From positions 142,700 through 206,699 of the forward strand of contig CAJXNY010000003.1 of assembly GCA_913057435.1 (NCBI GenBank): a stretch of 64,000 nucleotides of DNA. Direction: 5' to 3'. How positions within the stretch are numbered: position 1 is the stretch's first letter; the number at the start of each line of letters is the position of its first letter. The stretch comes from an uncultured Oceanospirillaceae bacterium. GTDB taxonomy: Bacteria; Pseudomonadota; Gammaproteobacteria; Pseudomonadales; Balneatricaceae. The notes under the pieces are model-generated. The model had not been told where the DNA came from, did not search any database, and was given only the letters and a program-made list of their open reading frames with translations. Positions 26,293 through 35,758 of this stretch are shown one piece after another. The translations under genes and the position numbers were made by a program.

Positions 26293-26985
26293 CTACCCCA
26301 CCACTCCATACCGTCTTTCCGGCCGCCCCACCCCGCCATAGTGAATATCTGTTTTTAGCGTTCCGGTTGTGGTCAGGTATTCCAGATAGCGGCGGGCAGT
26401 GGTGCGACTGGCGCCGATCTGCTGGCCGACCTCTTCCGCGCTTAGCCGTTGCTGGCTGTCGGTAAACACAGCCACCACCTTTTCCAGCGTCAGGGCATCG
26501 ATGCCTTTGGGTAACCGGGTATCGGGGTCTGTGGTGCTGCCGCTGGGGCTGTTACGTTGCAGCAGCCGGTCAAGTTCTGGCTGGGCGAGTGACTCCATGG
26601 CGTGTAGCCTGGCGCGGTGTTGCTGGTAGTTTTCAATGGCTTCCTGCAGCCGCTCGAATACCAGTGGTTTGAGGATGTAGTCAAACACTCCACCGTGCAG
26701 GGCTTCGCGCAGGGTGGTAACTTCGCGAGCAGCGGTGACGAGGATAACGTCGGTGTGCTGGTTACGGGCGCGCAGCTGGCGCAGCAATTCCAGCCCGGTG
26801 CCATCGGGAAACTGGACATCCAGCAGCATCAGGTCCGGCTGCATCACCTCTACCAGGTCCCGCGCTTCGGTCAGGCCGTGGGCGATGCCCACCAGCTCAC
26901 AGCCTTCGATACGTTGCAGAAAGCGTTGCTGAATCTCGGCGATCTGTGGGTCGTCTTCGGCGATCACGATACGAATCGGGGTCAC
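26293..26985 (-). CDS. CitB/DcuR-family response regulator (copy B)
   Basis: Same 230-residue product as at 8155-8847 (phospho-acceptor Asp56, Lys106, C-terminal helix-turn-helix), overlapping its kinase by 4 bp. With two identical regulators and two identical target promoters, each regulator copy should act on both tct operons. Confidence 0.9.
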   Translation of the reverse strand: MTPIRIVIAEDDPQIAEIQQRFLQRIEGCELVGIAHGLTEARDLVEVMQPDLMLLDVQFPDGTGLELLRQLRARNQHTDVILVTAAREVTTLREALHGGVFDYILKPLVFERLQEAIENYQQHRARLHAMESLAQPELDRLLQRNSPSGSTTDPDTRLPKGIDALTLEKVVAVFTDSQQRLSAEEVGQQIGASRTTARRYLEYLTTTGTLKTDIHYGGVGRPERRYGVVG

Positions 26986-28628
26986 GGGGCTTGCTCCTGT
27001 GTGGGCGGGTGTTTGGGGATGTACACCGTAATCCGGGTGCCGCCGTGCTTTTCAAGGCCGCTGTCGCCAGGGTCCAGGGTGATCTCACCGTGCAGGCTGG
27101 CCAGTTGCTGGCGGACCAGGTGCAGGCCGATGCCGTGGCCTGCGGCGGTTTTGCTGCTGACGCCCTTCTCGAATATCTGCTGTTGCTGCGCGGCACTGAT
27201 GCCGGGGCCCTGATCTTCAATCTCGAAGATCAGGTCGTTACCCAGGTCGGTCAGGCTCATGAATACCTGTGCGCCAGGGCCACTGTGTTGCAGGCTGGCT
27301 TCTAACGCGTTGTCGAGCAGGTTGCCAACAATGCTGACCAGCTGCTCCCGTGGTAGCCGTTCGGGCAGGTCGATCATATGGCTGTCCGGGTCGAGCACCA
27401 GTTCCAGCCCCATCTCGTGGGCACGGTTGTATTTACCCAGCAGACAGCCCGCCAGAACCGGGTCCGGGACGGCGGCGACCAGCAGTTTGATCAGCGCCTG
27501 ATGACTGCGGGTTTCCTGGCCGATCAGCGCCAGCGCCTGGTCGGTGGCCCCCAGCTGGATCAGCCCGGCGATGGTGTGCAGTTTATTGCTGTATTCATGG
27601 GACTGGCTGCGCAGGGTGTCGGCGTATTGCTGGATGCGGGTCAGCTGACGGCTGACCTGGTCCAGCTCGTCTTTGCGGCGAAAGCTGGACACCACACCGG
27701 TAATCTGGCCGTTCTGAATAACGGGCAGCCGGTTAACGATCAGGCAGCGATCCTGCAACCATACTTCGCGATCAAACTGCGGCACGCCGCTGCTCAGTAC
27801 TTCCAGCATCTGGGTATCGGGCAGCAGCTCCAGCACGGGCTGACCCACCAGCGCATCCGTGGCGTTCAGCCCCAGAGTGTCGATGGCGGTACGATTGAAG
27901 GTGGTAACTTCACCGGCGGCGTTGATGGCAATCAGCCCTTCACGGATCGACTGCAGGGTGGCATTACGCTCCTCAAACAGCTGGCCGATCTGTTCCGGTT
28001 CCAGCCCGAAAATCACCTTTTTAAAGTGACTGGCAAACCACACCGCCAGCAATACGCTGAAGGCAAACGCCGCCACAATCACCAGCACCAGGGTCTGCCA
28101 GTAACGGTCGATCACCGCTTCAATCCGGTCTTTCAGATAACCCACCGACACCACCCCCAGCAGCGCCCCGCTGGCGCTATAGATCGGCGCACGGGCACGC
28201 ATCGAGACGCCCAGGCTGCCCTGGGCGGTGTAGGTATAGCCCTGCTTGTCGGGGAAGATCAGTTCAATCTCTTCTGGCTCGTCATCCAGCATGGAAAAGC
28301 CGATGGCCGCCGGGTTGGGGTGGGCCAGCCGCATCCCGTCATGGTCACCGATCACTACATAACGGGCTTCAGCTTTCTCGGCCAGTTGCAGGCTCAGGGG
28401 CTGTAACAGCGCTGAGTCATGGGCGACAACAGCCCGCTGGATCTCCGGCATGGTGGCGATGGTAGTGGCCACATGCAACGCCCGCAGGGCGATCTGCTCA
28501 TCCATGGCGCGGCTGAGGTAGTTAAGGGCAAAGATGCCGATCAGGCCGGTCTGCAACAGGGCAACCAGGCCAAGAATCAGCACCATGCGAGGCTGAAGAC
28601 GCAGGTGACGTAGTGAGATTGATCCCAT
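26982..28628 (-). CDS. CitA/DcuS-type sensor histidine kinase (copy B)
   Basis: Same 548-residue product as at 8844-10490, with start taken at the ATG at 28628 for the same reason (the longer frame invades tctC). Two membrane spans flank a periplasmic sensor; His344 is the phospho-acceptor and the ATPase boxes are intact. Confidence 0.9.
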   Translation of the reverse strand: MGSISLRHLRLQPRMVLILGLVALLQTGLIGIFALNYLSRAMDEQIALRALHVATTIATMPEIQRAVVAHDSALLQPLSLQLAEKAEARYVVIGDHDGMRLAHPNPAAIGFSMLDDEPEEIELIFPDKQGYTYTAQGSLGVSMRARAPIYSASGALLGVVSVGYLKDRIEAVIDRYWQTLVLVIVAAFAFSVLLAVWFASHFKKVIFGLEPEQIGQLFEERNATLQSIREGLIAINAAGEVTTFNRTAIDTLGLNATDALVGQPVLELLPDTQMLEVLSSGVPQFDREVWLQDRCLIVNRLPVIQNGQITGVVSSFRRKDELDQVSRQLTRIQQYADTLRSQSHEYSNKLHTIAGLIQLGATDQALALIGQETRSHQALIKLLVAAVPDPVLAGCLLGKYNRAHEMGLELVLDPDSHMIDLPERLPREQLVSIVGNLLDNALEASLQHSGPGAQVFMSLTDLGNDLIFEIEDQGPGISAAQQQQIFEKGVSSKTAAGHGIGLHLVRQQLASLHGEITLDPGDSGLEKHGGTRITVYIPKHPPTQEQAP

Positions 28629-28754
28629 AATTTTTATACTTCGGGTTGTTAAAGGCCGCCGGGCTGTCGAAAGATATAGTAGCGGATGGCCCTGGTGGTT
28701 GCCCGTGAACAGTATGAACACAATGCACTTTATGCACGGAAAGCTCTTTAAATT

Positions 28755-28788
28755 CATAAGGTTCTGTTCGCTGCGGGACCACCTTATG
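28755..28788. promoter_or_regulatory. Inverted repeat upstream of tctC, candidate operator (copy B)
   Basis: Same CATAAGGT / ACCTTATG dyad (8-bp arms, 18-bp spacer) as at 10617-10650, 37 bp before the second tctC start. Confidence 0.4.
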
Positions 28789-28824
28789 CTGATTTCACAA
28801 TAAAAACAGCATGAGGATGCCGCA

Positions 28825-29814
28825 ATGTTCCGCACTGTTCTGTCTGCACAACGTAACACCTTACTGGCCACCGCACTGACTGGCTGTATGGGCCTTGGCC
28901 TGGCGGGCAACGCCATGGCGCTGGAGACTCTCCATTTTCTGATTCCGGGGGGTGCCGGAGGTGGCTGGGATAGCACCGCACGGGGCACCGGCGAGGCGCT
29001 GTCCAAAGCCGGGCTGGTCGATACCATCTCTTACGAGAATATGTCTGGCGGTGGCGGGGGTAAAGCCATTGCCCATCTGATCGAAACCGCAGGTCAGCAA
29101 AAACCGACCCTGATGGTGAATTCAACGCCCATCGTGATCCGTTCGCTGTCTAAAGTATTCCCGCAGTCCTTCCGTGATCTGACGCCCGTTGCTGCCACCG
29201 TCGGTGACTACGGTGCCTTTGTGGTGCGGGCGGATTCCAGCTACACCAGTTTCAAGCAGGTGGTGGCGGATTTTAAGGCGAACCCCCGTTCGGTGAAGAT
29301 TTCCGGCGGTTCCGCCCGAGGCAGTATGGATCACCTGGTCGCCGCGCAAGCGTTTAAAGCGGCAGGCGGTGATCCACGGCGGGTGAAATATGTCGCCTAC
29401 GATGCAGGCGGCAAAGCGATGGCCAGCCTGTTGTCGGGTGAAACGGCCGTGCTGTCTACCGGCCTGAGCGAAGCCTTGACGCTGGTTGAGGCCGGTCAGG
29501 TACGGATACTGGCGATGACGGGTGATCAGCGTTCGGTTGCTGCGCCGGATGTGCCGACTCTGCGCGAGCTGGGATACGACGCGGTATTTGTGAACTGGCG
29601 CGGGTTCTTTGCCGCACCGGGCACCGATGAGGCGCAAACAGCGGAGTACGTTAAAACCCTGCGCGAGATGTACGACACCGACGCCTGGGCACAGGTGCGG
29701 GACCGCTATGGCTGGTCTGAGATTTTCCGCCCGGATGCCAGGTTTGTCAGCTTCCTGGAAGAACAGGAAACCTCCGTTGGCAATCTGATGAAAGAACTGG
29801 GTTTTCTGAAGTAA
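28825..29814 (+). CDS. tctC: Tripartite tricarboxylate transporter, periplasmic binding protein TctC (copy B)
   Basis: Same 329-residue exported Bug/TctC-family protein as at 10687-11676, first gene of the second tctCBA operon. The signal peptide and both glycine-rich ligand loops are intact. Two identical copies would raise the amount of binding protein rather than widen substrate range. Confidence 0.93.
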   Translation: MFRTVLSAQRNTLLATALTGCMGLGLAGNAMALETLHFLIPGGAGGGWDSTARGTGEALSKAGLVDTISYENMSGGGGGKAIAHLIETAGQQKPTLMVNSTPIVIRSLSKVFPQSFRDLTPVAATVGDYGAFVVRADSSYTSFKQVVADFKANPRSVKISGGSARGSMDHLVAAQAFKAAGGDPRRVKYVAYDAGGKAMASLLSGETAVLSTGLSEALTLVEAGQVRILAMTGDQRSVAAPDVPTLRELGYDAVFVNWRGFFAAPGTDEAQTAEYVKTLREMYDTDAWAQVRDRYGWSEIFRPDARFVSFLEEQETSVGNLMKELGFLK

Positions 29815-29872
29815 TCCCCACCCCCGGGCGGCCCGTTGCAGCGTCGCCCGGTGGTTTGTCTGGAGACACACC

Positions 29873-30355
29873 ATGACGCTGAATAAAGACCAGATCGGCG
29901 GATTGATATTCCTCTGCCTGTCACTGACCTACGGCTACTACGCCGGTCAGGTCGATATGTTACCGGGCGATGAGTTTGAACCCTTCAACGCCCGCTCCCT
30001 GCCACTCGCCCTTGCCACCCTGGGTGCCCTGATCTCCGCCCTGCTGCTGACAACCAGCTCGCTTGGCAAGGATCGTAACGACGATACATTGAGCCTGGCC
30101 GGATTTGACCTGTTGCTGACCGGCAAGATGCTGGGGCTGATTGTGCTGTTCGGGCTGGCCCTGCACTGGATCGGCTTCTTGCTGTCCACCGCGCTGTTTC
30201 TGCTGGCCGGTTACTGGTTGCTGGGTGAACGGCGGCCAAAAATGCTGCTGTTGTCGTCGGTGCCGTTTGCCATCGGCATCTGGTTTGTACTGACCCAGCT
30301 GCTGGACATCTACCTGGCACCGGGCCAGTTAATCACTCTGTTAATGGGAGCCTGA
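29873..30355 (+). CDS. tctB: Tripartite tricarboxylate transporter small membrane subunit TctB (copy B)
   Basis: Same 160-residue four-span protein as at 11735-12217, ending 3 bp before the second tctA. Confidence 0.9.
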   Translation: MTLNKDQIGGLIFLCLSLTYGYYAGQVDMLPGDEFEPFNARSLPLALATLGALISALLLTTSSLGKDRNDDTLSLAGFDLLLTGKMLGLIVLFGLALHWIGFLLSTALFLLAGYWLLGERRPKMLLLSSVPFAIGIWFVLTQLLDIYLAPGQLITLLMGA

Positions 30356-30358
30356 ATC

Positions 30359-31909
30359 ATGCTGGATGGAATTTTTACCGGCCTTGCCACTGCGGTAATG
30401 CCCTTTAACCTGATGATGGTGGTCGTCGGCTGTTTCGCCGGCACCTTTATTGGCATGCTGCCGGGGCTGGGGCCTATCTCTGCCGTGGCGCTGATGATCC
30501 CGGTCACCTACGGGCTGGACCCGTCTTCCGGCATTATTCTGATGGCCGGGGTGTATTACGGCGCGGTATTTGGCGGTTCCACCTCTTCTATTCTGATCAA
30601 TGCACCAGGCTGTGCCAGCACCGTGGTGACCGCTTTTGACGGCTACCCGATGGCGCAGAAAAACCAGGCCGGTAAAGCACTGGCGCTGGCGGCCTGGTCG
30701 TCCTTTACTGGCGGCACCGTGGGAGCCATTATCCTGCTGTTCGCAGCACCGGCGCTGGCCTCGGTATCACTAAGTTTTCAGTCCAGCGATTACTTCGCGC
30801 TTATGTTGCTGGGGCTAACGGCCGTGGCGGCATTCTCTGGCAAAGGCCAGGTACTTAAAGCCCTGATCATGACCATTTTTGGCCTGATGATCGCAACCGT
30901 TGGCACCGATGTGATGTCTGGCGCGACCCGCTTTACCTTCGGCAGCATTGACCTGATCGACGGCGTCAGCTTCCTGTTACTGGCCATGGCGACCTTTGCC
31001 CTGACCGAGGTCGTGATGACCATCATGCGCGGCCAGCACAAAGAAAAAGAAGCCAAAATGGATATGGCGGCACTGGGCTCGATGAAACTGAGCCGGGAGG
31101 AGATCCTCGAAGTTGCACCCACCGTGGCCCGTTCTTCCGTGTTTGGCTTTATCGTCGGCGTACTGCCCGGTGCCGGTGCCACCATCGCCTCTTTCCTGGC
31201 CTATGGCCTGGAACGTAACCTGGCCAGCGCCAAACAGAAACTGCAGTTCGGCAAAGGCGCACTGCGCGGGCTGGCCGCACCGGAATCAGCCAACAACGCC
31301 GCCTCTACGGGCTCATTTGTACCGCTGCTGACGCTGGGTATTCCAGGCTCGGGCACCACCGCCATTATGCTGGGTGCGCTGATCGCCTACGGCATCCAGC
31401 CGGGGCCACGGCTGTTCGTGGATAACCCGGATGTGTTCTGGTCGGTGATTATCTCGATGTATTTCGGCAACCTGGTGTTGCTGGTACTGAACCTGCCGCT
31501 GATTCCGTACATCTCCCGCCTGCTGGCGATTCCACGGCCAATCCTGATTCCGCTGATTCTGTTTTTCTCGGTCACGGGGGTGTACCTGGTCAGCTTCAAC
31601 ACCTTTGATATTCAGATGATGGTGGTGATCACGGTGATCGCCCTGTTGCTTAAACTGCTGGAATTTCCCATGGCACCCATGCTGCTGGGCTTTATCCTGG
31701 GCGGTATTATGGAGAAAAACCTCAGTCGTTCATTGACCCTGTCTGATGGCAGTTTCTCATTTCTATGGGACCGCCCGTTGACCCTGTCGATCACCCTGAT
31801 CGCCGTGGTGCTGATGCTATTACCACTGGTGCGCAGCCTGCTGGAACGCCGAGGTAAGACCCGTCAGGCCAATGGGCCTGAAGTGGCGGTGATGGAGGGT
31901 GAGGGGTAA
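30359..31909 (+). CDS. tctA: Tripartite tricarboxylate transporter large membrane subunit TctA (copy B)
   Basis: Same 516-residue permease as at 12221-13771, with all family motifs intact. The downstream side differs from copy A only after 32132, beyond which lie more repeat sequence and the MDR oxidoreductase gene. Confidence 0.95.
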   Translation: MLDGIFTGLATAVMPFNLMMVVVGCFAGTFIGMLPGLGPISAVALMIPVTYGLDPSSGIILMAGVYYGAVFGGSTSSILINAPGCASTVVTAFDGYPMAQKNQAGKALALAAWSSFTGGTVGAIILLFAAPALASVSLSFQSSDYFALMLLGLTAVAAFSGKGQVLKALIMTIFGLMIATVGTDVMSGATRFTFGSIDLIDGVSFLLLAMATFALTEVVMTIMRGQHKEKEAKMDMAALGSMKLSREEILEVAPTVARSSVFGFIVGVLPGAGATIASFLAYGLERNLASAKQKLQFGKGALRGLAAPESANNAASTGSFVPLLTLGIPGSGTTAIMLGALIAYGIQPGPRLFVDNPDVFWSVIISMYFGNLVLLVLNLPLIPYISRLLAIPRPILIPLILFFSVTGVYLVSFNTFDIQMMVVITVIALLLKLLEFPMAPMLLGFILGGIMEKNLSRSLTLSDGSFSFLWDRPLTLSITLIAVVLMLLPLVRSLLERRGKTRQANGPEVAVMEGEG

Positions 31910-31926
31910 TGCTTAACCCTTAGAAC

Positions 31927-32341
31927 GGGCTATCGCCGAACCACCGAGCGTAATTTGCTGTCTTCAGCCGTCAAGGGGACTTCGTCCCCTTAACAATCCC
32001 CAGCACCTCCACAGAACGGCTATTTCCAATTGCCTGCCGACTCTTTCGCTGAGGAAAATAAACTCCCTCGTACCTCGGTCAAACAAATTTTCCTCTGATC
32101 GCTACAGAGCCAACAGAAAATCGGGCCGTTCAGAGTCGGCGTAGTTACGGGTGCCAACTGAGAATGAGTCACTTCGTTGCAAACTCTGGCGCTGTGCCAG
32201 CCATTCCCGGTGGGGACACCGGTCCCACAACAGCACCCCTCAGTACCCAGGCAGCCGCATACCCTGTGGGACAACAGCATCCTCCGGGCATACCCCCCCC
32301 AGCGGGAAGCTTTGGCTCTGCCCTCGCTCCCACAGGGTGAT
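31927..32341. repeat. R repeat element 5 (right edge of module copy B)
   Basis: Identical to element 2 as far as 32132, then changes to a different variant (CAGAGTCGGCGTAGTTACGG). Its longer tail includes CGGTGGGGACACCGGTCCCAC near 32210-32230 and GCGGGAAGCTTTGGCTCTGCC near 32300. The hairpin is at 31973-31991. The long tail shows the fuller extent of the family, about 415 bp, and it runs straight into another element start. Confidence 0.8.
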
Positions 32342-32390
32342 GGGCTATCACAGGGTCTCCGAGCGTAATTTCCTACCCTCAGCCGTCAAG
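32342..32390. repeat. R repeat element 6, truncated
   Basis: Only the first 49 bp of an R element, from GGGCTATCAC to GCCGTCAAGG, head-to-tail with element 5. Similarity stops in the left arm of the hairpin; what follows (CACTGCGCGC) is unrelated. Confidence 0.7.
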
Positions 32391-32464
32391 GCACTGCGCG
32401 CTTCATGCTCTACGAACCTTAGTAACATCACCGAAACCAGGCCCGCTATGTGTTTTCGGGCGAC

Positions 32465-33433
32465 TCAAGCCAGGCTGAGGACGACATTGCCGCATTTGCG
32501 TTTTGTATCCACATAACGATGCGCTTCAACAATTTCGGTGAGTGGATAGACCCGGTCGATCACCGTCGTTACTTTTCCAGCCACAAATAGCTCCAAAAGC
32601 TCATCCAGTAGTACAGAGAGATCTGAAACCGGTCGTATCCTGGTGGCAGAAAACTTCGCTTTTTTCCTGCTCACTGATGTCCAGAGCACCTGTACCAGAT
32701 GCGTCAATCTGAAAACGGGCGAGAGGTAAATGCCTCGCTCCGTTAATGACTGTTTGCACTGTGAAAAGGAGCGTGTACCGACAGTATCAAACACAATGTC
32801 ATACTGGCTGGCCATCTGAGTAAAGTCTTCGTAACCATAATTAAGAATCACGTTAGCCCCCATAGCCTGGACCTGCGTCATGTTGCGAATACTGCACACG
32901 CCGGTAACCCTGGCTCCAAAGTGGCTAGCTAACTGTAGTGCCGCGCAGCCTACACTTCCTGATGCGCCATTCACCAAAACGTTTTGTCCGCTCTGAATAG
33001 CAGCGATATTTTTAAGAAAGTTCAAAGATGTCAAAGCTCCATCACACACCGGGGCCGCTTCTTCATAAGTCATGTCCTCCGGCATTCTGGCGATCAAGCC
33101 ATCATCAGCCACGCAAATATACTCGGCGTTGGTTCCGCCAGAAATGCTTGCACCCAATACTGAATCACCTACACAAAAACGTGAGACTCCGCTGCCAACC
33201 GCCTCAATCTCCCCGGCAAAACCGGTCCCAATGATAATGTCACGAGGCTTCCATCGGCCCATAAAAAACCGCCCGGCCAAGGGTTTGCCTTTGCGCATCA
33301 TCGTGTCGGCGGCCGTAACGCTTGCTGCATAGATTCTGATTAAGACTTCATTCTCACCGGGAATCGGTTTTTCTACTTCTTTTATCTGCAGAACATCCGG
33401 TGACCCATATCGCGTGCATACTACTACCTTCAT
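32465..33433 (-). CDS. Zinc-independent MDR oxidoreductase (quinone reductase-like)
   Basis: 322 residues of the medium-chain dehydrogenase/reductase superfamily. The N-terminal GroES-like domain has MKVVVCTRYGSPDVLQI, and the Rossmann domain has VLVNGASGSVGCAALQLA (about 146-163), the NADPH-binding motif of quinone oxidoreductases. The zinc-ligand cysteines of alcohol dehydrogenases are absent. It probably reduces quinones or enones with NADPH. The ATG at 33433 begins the conserved domain; one seven codons upstream is possible. Divergent from the TetR-type gene, with an AT-rich dyad between them. Confidence 0.85.
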   Translation of the reverse strand: MKVVVCTRYGSPDVLQIKEVEKPIPGENEVLIRIYAASVTAADTMMRKGKPLAGRFFMGRWKPRDIIIGTGFAGEIEAVGSGVSRFCVGDSVLGASISGGTNAEYICVADDGLIARMPEDMTYEEAAPVCDGALTSLNFLKNIAAIQSGQNVLVNGASGSVGCAALQLASHFGARVTGVCSIRNMTQVQAMGANVILNYGYEDFTQMASQYDIVFDTVGTRSFSQCKQSLTERGIYLSPVFRLTHLVQVLWTSVSRKKAKFSATRIRPVSDLSVLLDELLELFVAGKVTTVIDRVYPLTEIVEAHRYVDTKRKCGNVVLSLA

Positions 33434-33706
33434 CACTACTTCGGTTTCCTGCAAGCTTTCGTATCACAACCCTATTCCATCCAACGTAGAGTGTTAATGG
33501 TCTAAATACTTACTACAGGTATGCATTTTTGTAGGGACTGACACTCAATTAACGTCGACTGGAACCGGCCCGTACATTCAACATATCTGACAGCGTCAGG
33601 TGGCGGTGGCAATGATTCTGAACACTTTTGACTGTCGATAAAAACACTGGCAGCGCGGGCAGATGATGTAGTCATGCAGTAGCCGGTTCCTATTGACCTT
33701 TCACTC
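33434..33706. other. Divergent intergenic region, no supported gene
   Basis: It lies between the oxidoreductase and the TetR gene. A 68-residue minus-strand frame (33502-33708) has no ribosome site and an odd composition, so it is not called. The region should contain the promoters of both genes. Confidence 0.5.
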
Positions 33707-33730
33707 ATTTAATTTATCATTCGATTAAAT
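33707..33730. promoter_or_regulatory. Inverted repeat upstream of the TetR gene, candidate operator
   Basis: ATTTAAT at 33707-33713 and ATTAAAT at 33724-33730 form perfect 7-bp arms with a 10-bp spacer, ending 22 bp before the TetR start. Location and symmetry fit a TetR-type self-operator. Confidence 0.5.
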
Positions 33731-33752
33731 TAATCAGTTGATCAAGCTAATC

Positions 33753-34388
33753 ATGTCCCAGACCAGCCGTGGCCGACCGCAAGACCCTCAACTCCAGCAA
33801 CAACGTAAAAACCAGCTGCTGGATGCCGCCATGGCGTTGCTGGGGCAGAAAAGCTACCGCAGTATCACCATCCGCGATATCGCCCAGCGGGCTGAGATGA
33901 AGTCGGCGATGGTCAGTTACTATTTCGGCGGTAAGGAGGGGCTGTTTATTGCGCTGATCGAGCGTTTTGCCGCTACGAATATGCTGCAGATGGGTGCGGC
34001 GCTGGATGCAGAAGACCCCCTCAAAGCGTTTATTCATCAGACGCTGAAAACCATGCTCACCGCCAGCCCGATGATGCGGCTGATTGCCGATGAGATGCTG
34101 TCGCACGAAGGCCCCTTGCGGGACCGCTTTATCGAGCTGATGCCTGGGCGAGTAGCTCAGATGCTGCCGCAGTTGCTCAAAGGCTATCAGGACAAAGGGC
34201 TGATCCGCGCTGATATTGACCTCAAATGGGCGGCGTTTTCACTGGTCAGCCTGCTGATGACGCCGTTCATTGTTGCACCGGTGCGCGAAGCGGCCTGGTC
34301 GATCAGCGAAGACGATCTGGCCAGCGATGCCTGGGCCAATCACATCCATACCCTGTTTATCTGCGGAGTGCAGAACCATGACCACTGA
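33753..34388 (+). CDS. TetR-family regulator of the RND efflux operon
   Basis: 211 residues. An N-terminal TetR helix-turn-helix (about 18-60: LLDAAMALLGQKSYRSITIR, DIAQRAEMKSAMVSYYFGGK) is followed by a helical ligand-binding domain, of the group with a YbiH/CerR-like C-terminal part. First gene of an operon with an RND adaptor and pump, overlapping the adaptor gene by 11 bp, so it probably represses the operon until a pump substrate binds. The ATG at 33753 is chosen; a TTG at 33738 would add five residues. Confidence 0.88.
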   Translation: MSQTSRGRPQDPQLQQQRKNQLLDAAMALLGQKSYRSITIRDIAQRAEMKSAMVSYYFGGKEGLFIALIERFAATNMLQMGAALDAEDPLKAFIHQTLKTMLTASPMMRLIADEMLSHEGPLRDRFIELMPGRVAQMLPQLLKGYQDKGLIRADIDLKWAAFSLVSLLMTPFIVAPVREAAWSISEDDLASDAWANHIHTLFICGVQNHDH

Positions 34389-35757
34389 AACCTCCCACCG
34401 CTTTTTTGGCAAACCCTGGGCGCTGCTGTTGATGGTCGCCGTGGGTGTCGCCATTGCCATGGCCATTGTTAAAAACCGCCCGGTTATGGAACACAGCAAG
34501 GCTGAACGCACGGGTACGCCAGCGGGGGTTATTGAGCTGCAACAGCAGCAGATACGGCCACAGATTATCGGCTATGGCGAGGTCCGCCCGGACCGGCTGC
34601 TGGATATCCGCGCCGAGATCAGTGGCCGGGTGGAAACCGTTCACCCGCAGTTAAAGGAGGGCGCGATTCTGCCCGCAAACAGCCTGATGCTGACGCTGGA
34701 TAAACGGGATGTACAGCTGGCCCGGGCCCAAGCCAGAGCGCAACTCAATCAACGTCAGCAGCAGCTGGCCGAGTTACAGCTCAACGATAAGAACACCCGC
34801 ACCGATCTGAAACTGGTCAAACAGAAACTGGCGCTCTCACGCAAGGAGCTGGCCCGTAACGAAGCGTTGCGCAAAAAGCAGTCACTGTCGCAATCAGCCT
34901 ACGACCGCAGCCGGATCGAAGTGATCCAGCTGCAGCAGGAAGTGCAAAAACTCAACGCCCAGCTACAGGCCCTGCCCTACCAGCTGGCGCAGCAGCAGGC
35001 GCAGATCGACATTGCCGAATCCGACCTGGCCACCACCGAGCGTAATCTGGCCCGCACTGAAATCCGCCTGCCCTTTGCCGCCCGCATTACCCGTGTCAGC
35101 GTCGAAACCGAAGCGGTGGTGTCCCCTGGCAGCGCACTGTTTACCGCCCAGAGTCTAGATCGGGTGCAGGTGAACGTGCAGGTGCCCGCCGACCAGTTCG
35201 GTCTGATTGTGGCTGGCGGCGTTGCCGAGTCGATCTCCATTGACCAGCTACTGATCCGGGGAGACAGCGCGCGGCAGAACATCATGGCCCAGCTGGATCT
35301 GCGCGCCAGCGCCCAGCTGGCAGGCAACGACCAGAGCCACTGGCCCGCCACCGTGGCGCGCACCGACAGTAACGTCGACCCGCAATCGCGCACCGTGGGC
35401 GTGATCGTCACCATTGATAACCCCTACCGTGATATTCGCCCCGGTGTGAAACCGCCACTGCTGGAGGGGATGTTTATGAAAGTCACCCTGCAGGGCCCAG
35501 CCACGGATTTTGTGGTGCTGCCACGCAGCGCCGTACACGAGAACACCCTGTATCAGCTGGACACCAGCGACCGCCTGCAACGCGCCCCGGTTAGCGGCCA
35601 CAGCCAGGGCGCGATGCTACTGGTGAAAGGCAGCACCCTGGCCGGGCAGCGGATCGTCACCAGCGATCTGTTCCCGGCGATCAATGGCATGCAACTGACG
35701 CCGTTTGAGGACACCCACAGCGCCCAGCAGGTCAAACGCTGGGTGGAGGGTCGCTGA
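34378..35757 (+). CDS. RND efflux periplasmic adaptor (membrane-fusion protein)
   Basis: 459 residues. One N-terminal membrane helix (about 15-33), a lipoyl-like half-motif (IRAEISGRVETVHPQLKEGA, about 79-98), a long coiled-coil hairpin (about 112-210, rich in Gln, Leu and Ala), the second lipoyl half (LPFAARITRVSVETEAVVSPG, from about residue 232) and beta-barrel domains. It links the RND pump to an outer-membrane channel. The start overlaps the TetR stop by 11 bp and its stop lies 1 bp before the pump start. No TolC-type channel gene is present nearby. Confidence 0.9.
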   Translation: MTTETSHRFFGKPWALLLMVAVGVAIAMAIVKNRPVMEHSKAERTGTPAGVIELQQQQIRPQIIGYGEVRPDRLLDIRAEISGRVETVHPQLKEGAILPANSLMLTLDKRDVQLARAQARAQLNQRQQQLAELQLNDKNTRTDLKLVKQKLALSRKELARNEALRKKQSLSQSAYDRSRIEVIQLQQEVQKLNAQLQALPYQLAQQQAQIDIAESDLATTERNLARTEIRLPFAARITRVSVETEAVVSPGSALFTAQSLDRVQVNVQVPADQFGLIVAGGVAESISIDQLLIRGDSARQNIMAQLDLRASAQLAGNDQSHWPATVARTDSNVDPQSRTVGVIVTIDNPYRDIRPGVKPPLLEGMFMKVTLQGPATDFVVLPRSAVHENTLYQLDTSDRLQRAPVSGHSQGAMLLVKGSTLAGQRIVTSDLFPAINGMQLTPFEDTHSAQQVKRWVEGR

Positions 35758-35758
35758 T

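Larger units (their letters stand above)
23254..32132 (+). repeat. Large direct duplication, copy B (8879 bp)
   Basis: Same gene content and order as 5116-13994, with all coordinates shifted by exactly 18138. It is separated from copy A by 9259 bp holding the DUF2975/XRE, tpm, MerR, Zorya and exported-protein genes. Every translated frame listed for copy A is found unchanged here, so divergence is at or near zero, indicating a recent event, ongoing gene conversion, or an assembly effect. Confidence 0.95.

Noticed and set aside
5116..32132. A composite transposon explanation for the duplication
   Set aside because: No transposase gene, no terminal inverted repeats and no target-site duplications are visible. 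R elements are in direct orientation, which fits recombination better.
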